Source: Kiloniellales bacterium
Lineage (GTDB): Bacteria; Pseudomonadota; Alphaproteobacteria; Kiloniellales; JAKSBE01
DNA length: 14,194 nucleotides
NCBI GenBank assembly: GCA_030067055.1
Contig: JASJAL010000252.1
Location: forward strand, 1-14,194
Direction of reading: 5' to 3'
In this document: positions 1 through 5,375 of the stretch, one piece after another
Layout of the letters: each line of letters begins with the position of its first letter
Position numbering within the stretch: the first letter of the stretch is position 1
The notes under the pieces: model-generated
The model's database searches: none
Seen by the model: only the letters and a program-made list of their open reading frames with translations
Told to the model about the DNA's origin: nothing
Made by a program: the position numbers and the translations under genes

Positions 1-1557
1 CAGCTGCTGCCCGAGGACTGGGACCACTTCGAGCCGATGATGCTCAAGGCGCTGCACCGGCTGCCGGCCCTGGAGACGGCGGAGGTCCGGATGCTGCTCA
101 ACGGGCCGGAGAGCTTCACCCCGGACGGCAGCTTCTTGCTGGGCGAGACGGCGGAGACCGCGGGGCTCTTCCTCGGCTGCGGCATGAACTCGGTGGGCGT
201 GGCCACCGGCGGCGGCGCCGGCATGGCCCTGGCCCATGCCATCGCGAAGGGACACTTGCCCTTCGACCTACATGAGGCCGATCCGACCCGCTTCCCGGCC
301 TGCTTCAACTCGGCGGAGGTCCTGGCCGCCCGCGTGCCGGAGGTGCTGGGCAAGCACTACGAGATCGCCTATCCGCACCGCCAGTGGTCGAGCGCACGCG
401 GCCTGCGCGTGACGCCGCTGCATGCTCGCTGGCGCGAGGAAAGCGCGTACTTCGGCCAGGTCGCCGGCTACGAGCGGCCGCTTGTCTTCGGATCGCGAAA
501 GTCACCGCAGCCGAGCTTCGGCCGGCCGGACTGCTTCGAGCAGGTCGGCGCGGAGGTGGATCACGCCCACCGGCGCGCGGCGATCTTCGATCTCTCCACC
601 TTCGGCAAGATCGCCGTGCGCGGCCCGGACGCCGAGGCCTTCCTCGACCGCGTCTGCAGCAACCGCATGGACCGGGAGCCTGGCCGTCTGGCCTATAGCC
701 TGATGCTCAACCCGCGCGGCGGCATCGAAAGCGACCTCACCGTCCACCGCATCTCCGGGGAACGCTACCGGCTCTTCGTCGGCACCGCGGCGCTGAAGCG
801 GGACGTCGCCTGGCTGAAGCGTCACCTCGGAGAGACCGAGCGGGTCGAGATCTCCGACGAAAGCGAGAGCTTCGCGGTCCTCGCCCTGATGGGCCCCGAA
901 GCCGCTAGGATCGCGAAGGATCTGGGCGCCGGCGCGCTCAACGCCCTGGGCTACTTCCGGCACGCGGTCGCGGAGATCGCCGGCGTGGCCGTCCGGGCCG
1001 CGCGTCTCTCCTACGTCGGGGAAGCGGGCTGGGAGCTGACCTGCGAAGCGGCGGAGGCGGACCGGCTCTACCGGGCCCTGCGGGCCGCGGGCGCGAAGCC
1101 GGCCGGCACCCTCGCGCAGACCTCGATGCGGATCGAGAAGCGCTTCCTGGCCTTCGGACACGACATCGATACCGATCTCTCCCCCGACGACGCCGGTCTC
1201 GGCTTCGCCCTGGCCGTGCACAAGGACTTCATCGGCCGGGCCGCGGTGGAACGACAGCGGCAGAAACCCGCCCGGCGGCGCTTGGTCAGCGTCCTGCTCG
1301 ACGAGCCGGCGGCCGTCCCCCTGGGCAACGAACCCGTTCTCTTCGACGGCGAGATCGTCGGCAAGACGACCTCGGCCGCCTTCGGCTACCGGGTTGGCCG
1401 GCCGGTCGCCCTCGCCTTGATCGGATCCGACCCCGCTCGCGACCTCGAGGGCGCTCAGGTCGAGATCGACATCGCCGGAAAAAGCTGGGCTGGTGCCGTC
1501 ACGACGAAGGCCGTCTTCGATCCTAAGGGAGAGCGGATGAAGCCGCCGGCGCGGTAA
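1..1557 (+). CDS. FAD-dependent dimethylglycine/sarcosine dehydrogenase-type protein with GcvT domains (5' end outside window)
   Basis: The reading frame is open from base 1, so the N-terminal FAD-binding part, roughly 300 residues by comparison with the usual 810-860, lies upstream; 518 codons are visible. Counting from the first codon, codons 55-82 (GLFLGCGMNSVGVATGGGAG) are the end of a DAO-type FAD domain. Codons about 115-165 match the FAO_M linker of this family (HYEIAYPH, SARGLRVTPLH, YERPLVF). From about 180 comes a GcvT aminomethyltransferase-like folate domain with FDLSTFGK (196-203) and YSLMLNPRGGIESDLTV (232-248), then a GcvT C-terminal barrel. Known members oxidatively demethylate N-methylated glycines and pass the one-carbon unit to tetrahydrofolate. 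The exact substrate (dimethylglycine, sarcosine or another methylamine) cannot be read from this part. The next gene starts more than 130 bases downstream and looks unrelated. Confidence 0.88.
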   Translation, partial: QLLPEDWDHFEPMMLKALHRLPALETAEVRMLLNGPESFTPDGSFLLGETAETAGLFLGCGMNSVGVATGGGAGMALAHAIAKGHLPFDLHEADPTRFPACFNSAEVLAARVPEVLGKHYEIAYPHRQWSSARGLRVTPLHARWREESAYFGQVAGYERPLVFGSRKSPQPSFGRPDCFEQVGAEVDHAHRRAAIFDLSTFGKIAVRGPDAEAFLDRVCSNRMDREPGRLAYSLMLNPRGGIESDLTVHRISGERYRLFVGTAALKRDVAWLKRHLGETERVEISDESESFAVLALMGPEAARIAKDLGAGALNALGYFRHAVAEIAGVAVRAARLSYVGEAGWELTCEAAEADRLYRALRAAGAKPAGTLAQTSMRIEKRFLAFGHDIDTDLSPDDAGLGFALAVHKDFIGRAAVERQRQKPARRRLVSVLLDEPAAVPLGNEPVLFDGEIVGKTTSAAFGYRVGRPVALALIGSDPARDLEGAQVEIDIAGKSWAGAVTTKAVFDPKGERMKPPAR

Positions 1558-1678
1558 CCGCCTTCACTTGCACCTTACGACACCATTCGGAAGGCAGCCA
1601 TTTGCCTGCGAAGAGATCCTCGTGAGAGAAATCTCCGCTCCGTGGTTGAAGCTTCGCGATGCCACCGACCTCCGTACC

Positions 1679-1685
1679 GAAAGGA
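1679..1685 (+). promoter_or_regulatory. Ribosome binding site that favours a TTG start at 1693
   Basis: GAAAGGA lies seven bases before a TTG at 1693 in the DUF389 frame. The other in-frame starts, GTG at 1642 and ATG at 1732, lack a comparable Shine-Dalgarno sequence. This decides the start I prefer. The ATG at 1732 remains possible because the conserved domain begins after it. Confidence 0.45.
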
Positions 1686-1692
1686 TAGCCAC

Positions 1693-2871
1693 TTGAGACG
1701 TCTCCGCTCACAGATCACCCGCTCGTCGGCGATGCTACGTCGACTCTGGCGCAAGCTGACGGGCGACTGGGCGCCCTACGTAGAGCCTCCGCTCTCGGAA
1801 GCCGAAGTCTTGCAGGTGATGCAGCAGGCCTCGGTGCCGTCCTTCGGGTTCTTCCTGATGCTGAGCCTGGCCACGGCGATCGCAAGCTTCGGCATGCTGG
1901 CGAACAGCGCTCCGGCGATCATCGGCGCCATGATCATCGCGCCTTTGATGGCGCCCATCATGAGTCTCGCTTTCGGGATTGTGAATTTCGATCGCGGCCT
2001 GATCTCGCGCTCGTTCCTGAGTGTTGCGACCGGTGTGCTTCTCGTGGTGGCCTTTGCCTACGCCATGACGCATCTCGTTGGCTTGCGGATCGCGGGGTCC
2101 GAAATTCTCAGCCGCACCTCGCCAACACTACTCGACCTGGGTATCGCTGTGGCCGCTGGCGCCGCGGCCGCATTCTCCTATACCCGCCAAAGCATCACCT
2201 CCTCGATTGCGGGCGTGGCGATAGCCGTTGCACTGGTTCCGCCTCTGACGGTGAGCGGGATAGGCCTTGCGCTCGGGCGCGACGCCAGCGCAGAAGCCGG
2301 GCTGTCCATGACCGAGCTTGGGCTCTATTCGGGGGGCAGCGATATCGCCGAAGGGGCGTTTGTCCTTTTCCTGACCAACCTGATCGGCATCGTCGCCATC
2401 GGCATCGCGGTTTTTGCGCTCCAGCGATACGGCCAATGGAAAATCGCGATAGTGGGTCTCGTTCTGACCTTGACCGTCTCGACGCTCCTTATTCAGCCGC
2501 TCGGACAATCGCTTCGCGAACTTTATGTGAAAAGCACGGCGCTTCGCTTGATTGCCAGCGCGCGGTCCATCGCGCCCAATGCCTTCGCAGCACAAGCCAA
2601 GATCGAGACCCTGAACGTGACCTACCGGTCTGGAGAGCTCTACGTCTCCATAGATGCGACCGCTCCGCGGACGGCAACCGAAAACCTTCAGGCGCGCATG
2701 GACAGCTTTCGAAAGATCTTAACTGCGATCCTGAACGAGCCCGTCCACGTCGAGATCGACGTTGTCCCGGTGGATCTGATCCGCCTCACATCGAGCCCCG
2801 ATCGGGGCTCGCCGTCCGGAGATTCCGGGGGATTGGATACTGAAGCAGGAGGACCGAAACCAATCGATTGA
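1693..2871 (+). CDS. DUF389 (TIGR00341-like) polytopic inner-membrane protein
   Basis: The protein has 392 residues from the TTG start. Residues below count from that start. The hallmark is the repeated glycine/proline-rich membrane pattern of DUF389: IIGAMIIAPLMAPIMSLAFG around 76-95 and IAGVAIAVALVPPLTVSGIG around 172-191. About seven hydrophobic segments are visible (near 51-69, 73-96, 108-128, 146-163, 170-194, 221-243 and 249-271), followed by a soluble tail of about 120 residues. The last 25 residues are low-complexity (Ser, Gly, Pro, Asp) and coincide with strong DNA palindromes. The family has no firmly established function; a transport or stress role would be a guess. It is followed in the same direction by another membrane protein of unknown function (DUF1269). 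Its third-position G/C bias looks weaker by eye than in the flanking genes, which I did not compute. Confidence 0.85.
   Translation: MRRLRSQITRSSAMLRRLWRKLTGDWAPYVEPPLSEAEVLQVMQQASVPSFGFFLMLSLATAIASFGMLANSAPAIIGAMIIAPLMAPIMSLAFGIVNFDRGLISRSFLSVATGVLLVVAFAYAMTHLVGLRIAGSEILSRTSPTLLDLGIAVAAGAAAAFSYTRQSITSSIAGVAIAVALVPPLTVSGIGLALGRDASAEAGLSMTELGLYSGGSDIAEGAFVLFLTNLIGIVAIGIAVFALQRYGQWKIAIVGLVLTLTVSTLLIQPLGQSLRELYVKSTALRLIASARSIAPNAFAAQAKIETLNVTYRSGELYVSIDATAPRTATENLQARMDSFRKILTAILNEPVHVEIDVVPVDLIRLTSSPDRGSPSGDSGGLDTEAGGPKPID
2792..2828. repeat. Two consecutive perfect palindromes at the 3' end of the DUF389 gene
   Basis: Bases 2792-2811 form a perfect 20-base palindrome (CGAGCCCCGA followed by its reverse complement). 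It is followed by CCGGA-GAT-TCCGG at 2816-2828. As RNA these could form an 8-bp stem with a GAUC loop and a 5-bp stem with a three-base loop. They lie within the last 80 bases of the reading frame, where the encoded tail is low-complexity. Confidence 0.6.
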
Positions 2872-2905
2872 GGTCTCCATGCTTGCCTCTATCGGGAGGC
2901 AGACC
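2872..2905 (+). terminator. Stem-loop directly after the DUF389 stop, possible weak terminator
   Basis: TGCCTC (2884-2889) pairs with GAGGCA (2896-2901) around a six-base loop. GGTC (2872-2875) and GACC (2902-2905) can extend the stem below an asymmetric bulge. No T-run follows, so it is not a canonical intrinsic terminator. It could instead protect a 3' end or assist Rho. The rest of 2906-3047 shows no gene and no other clear signal. Confidence 0.3.
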
Positions 2906-3047
2906 CTTCGACTCTGAGCGCCGGCACGGAAACAAGACCAGGATCACGGGCAGCCGACACGGTCGGAATGGCGTCGTACTTCCGCGGCCATTGCGGCCCG
3001 TCATCGAAGCCGGCTATCCCACGACGCCCTCTCGTCGCTCGCCTTTG

Positions 3048-3084
3048 CCGGACCGTCCCGGCTCAGGTCAAGTTGACGGTCCGG
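3048..3084. promoter_or_regulatory. 10-bp inverted repeat upstream of the DUF1269 gene, operator or leader hairpin
   Basis: CCGGACCGTC at 3048-3057 and GACGGTCCGG at 3075-3084 are exact inverted repeats separated by 17 bases. The right arm overlaps a candidate -35 element (TTGACG, 3073-3078), so a repressor site is plausible. If transcription starts further upstream the repeat could be an RNA hairpin instead. Confidence 0.4.
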
Positions 3085-3102
3085 TTTGCTTCGGGCAATT
3101 GT
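3073..3102 (+). promoter_or_regulatory. Candidate sigma-70-like promoter for the DUF1269 gene
   Basis: TTGACG (3073-3078) is five of six to the -35 consensus. After an 18-base spacer comes AATTGT (3097-3102), a poor -10. A start near 3109 would leave a short leader containing the ribosome binding site GGGAGGA at 3118-3124. Confidence 0.25.
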
Positions 3103-3130
3103 TCCAGGACGAAACACGGGAGGAACGGGC

Positions 3131-3634
3131 ATGGCTGACCTTGTGGTGATCGAATACGACGACGTGCACAAAGCCGAGGAGGTGAGGCTCAAGCTGCTGA
3201 AGATGCAGCGCGAATACCTCGTCGACTTGGAAGATGCGGTGGTCGCCTACAAAGACGAAAACGGCAAGGTCAAGCTGAACCAGATCCAGAACCTCACAGC
3301 CTCCGGTGCGGTCTCCGGAGGGTTCCTGGGAACCTTGATCGGCATCCTCTTCCTCAATCCCTTGCTGGGACTTGCCGCCGGGGCCACGGCGGGCGCCGTG
3401 TCCGGCGCGCTGACAGACGTCGGCATCAACGACAAGTTCATGAAGGACGTCGCGGAGGGTTTCCAGAACGGCAGCTCCGCCTTGTTCGTATTGGTTCGAA
3501 AGGTCACGCCGGACAAGGTCCTAGCCGAGTTGGAGGGCATGGGCGGCAGAGTCCTGCAGACGTCGCTGTCCCATGAGAAGGAGGAGAAGCTGCAGGCTGC
3601 CCTCAGCGCTGCAGCGCCTGGCGACGCGGCCTAG
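3131..3634 (+). CDS. DUF1269 family membrane protein
   Basis: The protein has 167 residues from the ATG at 3131, chosen because GGGAGGA lies six bases before it; the frame extends upstream to 3086 but without such a site. Layout: a short alpha/beta N-terminal part (MADLVVIEYDD, then a charged helix and LEDAVVAYKDENGKVKLNQ at 33-51), a glycine/alanine-rich hydrophobic hairpin at 57-98 with GGFLGTLIGILFLNPLLGLAAG, and a C-terminal alpha/beta part with SALFVLVRKVTPDKVLAEL at 116-134 and a Glu/Lys tail. This order is typical of DUF1269, whose function is not established. It follows the DUF389 membrane gene by 259 bases and precedes an exported EF-hand gene by 65 bases, so it may belong to an envelope-stress or permeability cluster. 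That is inference from position only. Confidence 0.85.
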   Translation: MADLVVIEYDDVHKAEEVRLKLLKMQREYLVDLEDAVVAYKDENGKVKLNQIQNLTASGAVSGGFLGTLIGILFLNPLLGLAAGATAGAVSGALTDVGINDKFMKDVAEGFQNGSSALFVLVRKVTPDKVLAELEGMGGRVLQTSLSHEKEEKLQAALSAAAPGDAA

Positions 3635-3699
3635 CAACAACGGGGGACTTAGGCGCGGTCGCCGGTTGAGCGGCCGCCAAGGCGTTTAGGGAGAAAACC

Positions 3700-4119
3700 A
3701 TGCAATTGAACAAGGTTCTGCTGGCCAGCGCTCTGGCCATGCTCTGGATCGGCGCTCCGGTCCAAAGCGGCCAGGCGGCGGAAGACCAGAAGAAAGCCTC
3801 GGCCTTCGCCTTCGACGTCGCGGACCTCGACGGCGACGGCGTGATCAGCGAGGCGGAGCTCGCCTACGACACCGCGGCCGGCTTTGCCGGCCTCGACACC
3901 GACGGCAACGAGCAGCTTGTGCCGGGCGAGCTGCAGGCGCACGACGCGGCGGCCTTCGGCCGGGTCGACACCAACAACGACGGCAGCCTGTCATGGAGCG
4001 AGGTGATCAAGGTCAAGCTGAAGGTCCTCGAGGATGCCGATACCAACGGCGATGGCGTTCTCAGCAAGGAAGAGGTGCTGAACTACGACGCGCCGCGGTA
4101 CCGGAGGGCCGGCTCATGA
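3700..4119 (+). CDS. Exported protein with four EF-hand calcium-binding loops
   Basis: The protein has 139 residues. An N-terminal signal peptide (LNKVLLASALAMLWIGAPV) ends near the GQAA stretch at 24-27, so the product is probably periplasmic. Four 12-residue EF-hand loops follow: 42-53 (D42, D44, D46, S50, E53), 66-77 (D66, D68, N70, E77), 90-101 (D90, N92, D94, E101) and 114-125 (D114, N116, D118, E125). Each has acidic or Asn ligands at positions 1, 3 and 5 and Glu at 12, so all should bind calcium. Almost nothing else is present, which suggests a buffer or sensor rather than an enzyme. The ATG is preceded by AGGGAG at 3688-3693. Its stop overlaps the start of the next gene (ATGA), which suggests translational coupling with a lipoprotein. 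Confidence 0.88.
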   Translation: MQLNKVLLASALAMLWIGAPVQSGQAAEDQKKASAFAFDVADLDGDGVISEAELAYDTAAGFAGLDTDGNEQLVPGELQAHDAAAFGRVDTNNDGSLSWSEVIKVKLKVLEDADTNGDGVLSKEEVLNYDAPRYRRAGS

Positions 4120-4511
4120 TTCAGGCGACTTCTCACCGGCGGCCCGCATCGATGAGGCTCTGCTTGACGGCTGCGGCCCTGCTGCTGCTGGCGGGCTGCG
4201 AAAACGGCACCGGCGGGGCCGGGGTCGGGACGGCCGCCGGCGCCCTCGGCGGTGCCGCTTTCGCCAACGTGCTCGGCGGCGGCACGGCGGCCATGCTCGG
4301 CGGTGCGGCGCTGGGCGGCCTCGCGGGCAACATGGCCCTCGACCGTCCGGCCGAACAGCGGCGGGCGGCCGAACGCGAGGCCTCGCGCGATCGGGAAATG
4401 CAGCGCCGGCTCGAGTTCGAGCGGCAGAGCAAGCTGCAGGCGGAACAGGTGCGCCGCGAGATCGAGCAGCAACGCCTGTTCGAACAGTGGAAGCGCGAAC
4501 GCGGCTACTGA
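4116..4511 (+). CDS. Small glycine-zipper lipoprotein with charged helical tail
   Basis: The predicted protein has 131 residues from the ATG at 4116, which overlaps the upstream stop by three bases. A second ATG at 4152 would give a shorter signal peptide. A lipobox LAGC places the lipidated cysteine at residue 28 (16 from the alternative start). Residues 33-72 form a Gly/Ala-rich repeat of the glycine-zipper type (GTAAGALGGAAFANVLGGG, then AALGGLAG). Residues 77-130 are an Arg/Glu/Gln-rich helix, probably a coiled coil. Glycine-zipper lipoproteins are commonly outer-membrane anchored; the specific role is unknown. No Asp follows the cysteine at +2 (it is Glu), so outer-membrane sorting is plausible. 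Coupling to the EF-hand protein suggests that both act in the periplasm. Confidence 0.82.
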   Translation: MIQATSHRRPASMRLCLTAAALLLLAGCENGTGGAGVGTAAGALGGAAFANVLGGGTAAMLGGAALGGLAGNMALDRPAEQRRAAEREASRDREMQRRLEFERQSKLQAEQVRREIEQQRLFEQWKRERGY

Positions 4512-4552
4512 CGCCCCCTGTAACCCGGGCGATCCCTGATTCGCAGCCGCGG

Positions 4553-5188
4553 TCACGGATGGACGTCCCGAGGGCAGCGGGATAGCAGGAAGATCTGCGG
4601 CCAGTCGAAGCCGGAGGCCAGGCCGTTTTCGGCCAGCCACTCTTCCTGCAGCTTATAGGCTTCCCATTCCGTCTCGCCTTTGCACAGCCATCGGCGGTTC
4701 GAGAATTGGACGTCGTGAATCAGCTCGTGCAGCAGCGTGGAGACGTCTCTGGCGTCTGAAGCGCTCCACGGCAGGACCAGAAAGATCCGTCGGCGACGCA
4801 GGTCGTAGGCCGCCCTGAGCTGCGCATCGACGATGATGTCCTTGCCCTCGTAGCGGATGGTCTCGCCCGTATCGCAAAAGGTCACAACCGGGGGATCGCG
4901 CATCGTTAGCGCCGTGTCGTAGTCCGTCTTGGCGGCAATCCAGGTCGTGAGCTCCCGGATCAAGGCCGGCGCGACGGTGGGCGGCCCACAGGCAGGGTGG
5001 TTGACGTGCGGCTCGGGCTCCGGAACCGCTTGCGTGCGCCGTGCCGCGTCCACGTTCGCGTCCGGCGCCGTGATTTCGGCCAGAGCCGATTGAAAGGGGA
5101 AAGCGCCGGCGAGCACAGCGAGCCCGAACAACAGAGCCATCGCGGCCGCCGCCGACGTGTACATTAGCTGCCCCGATTTGTCGCTCAT
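4553..5188 (-). CDS. Exported HExxH-containing metallopeptidase-like protein (resembles DUF6647)
   Basis: The protein has 211 residues. Residues 10-38 form a signal peptide or membrane anchor (TSAAAAMALLFGLAVLAGAF, then SALA). A low-complexity linker follows, then a compact domain from about 66 to 211. The key feature is LLHELIHDVQF, giving H154-E155-x-x-H158, the zinc-binding and catalytic motif of gluzincin-like peptidases. A candidate third ligand lies about 20 residues on in GETEWEAYKLQ (E174 or E176). Cysteines at 67, 105, 169 and 205 could form disulfides outside the cytoplasm. I associate this layout with the DUF6647 family from memory, without a search. Neither protease activity nor substrate is established. 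It converges on the lipoprotein gene with a 41-base gap that has no clear terminator. A second in-frame ATG at codon 9 is possible; neither start has a strong ribosome binding site. Confidence 0.8.
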   Translation of the reverse strand: MSDKSGQLMYTSAAAAMALLFGLAVLAGAFPFQSALAEITAPDANVDAARRTQAVPEPEPHVNHPACGPPTVAPALIRELTTWIAAKTDYDTALTMRDPPVVTFCDTGETIRYEGKDIIVDAQLRAAYDLRRRRIFLVLPWSASDARDVSTLLHELIHDVQFSNRRWLCKGETEWEAYKLQEEWLAENGLASGFDWPQIFLLSRCPRDVHP

Positions 5189-5315
5189 GTCGGCTCGGCA
5201 ACGGTCTCAGAAACCCAGTAGCGCGAAGTCAATAGATCAGAAGCGATACCGGCGCCGCGATGACCGAGATCAAATGCGCTGGGCCGGCCTCGGTGACGGC
5301 CTTCGGCTATCGCTC

Positions 5316-5345
5316 TTGAAGCAAATGGGAAAACTCGCGTAACCT
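5316..5345 (+). promoter_or_regulatory. Candidate sigma-70-like promoter for the AIM24-like membrane gene
   Basis: TTGAAG (5316-5321), an 18-base spacer and TAACCT (5340-5345) lie in the 187-base region between two divergent genes. A start near 5352 would give a leader of about 25 bases containing the ribosome binding site. The match is moderate and unsupported by other data. Confidence 0.25.
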
Positions 5346-5358
5346 CCGCGTCGGCCTA

Positions 5359-5367
5359 GAGGGGAAG
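5359..5367 (+). promoter_or_regulatory. Ribosome binding site that supports a TTG start at 5376
   Basis: GAGGGGAAG lies eight bases before a TTG at 5376. The first in-frame ATG is at 5469, inside the first membrane segment, so the TTG start is preferred. Confidence 0.5.
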
Positions 5368-5375
5368 TCACCGGT

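Noticed and set aside
502..1221. Open frame of 239 codons on the minus strand within the GcvT-type gene
   Set aside because: It is a shadow of the folate-domain coding region, with no recognisable protein.
2868..3149. Open frame of 93 codons spanning the gap after the DUF389 gene
   Set aside because: It overlaps genes or signals at both ends, and its composition (rich in Arg, Pro and Gly) shows no domain or ribosome binding site.
3655..3677. Hairpin GCGGTCG / CGGCCGC between the DUF1269 and EF-hand genes
   Set aside because: It needs a G-U pair, has no T-run after it, and is expected by chance at this GC content, so I do not call it a terminator.
5204..5232. Minus-strand TTGACT (5227-5232) as -35 for the HExxH gene
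   Set aside because: No acceptable -10 lies at the right distance, and the implied leader would be too short.
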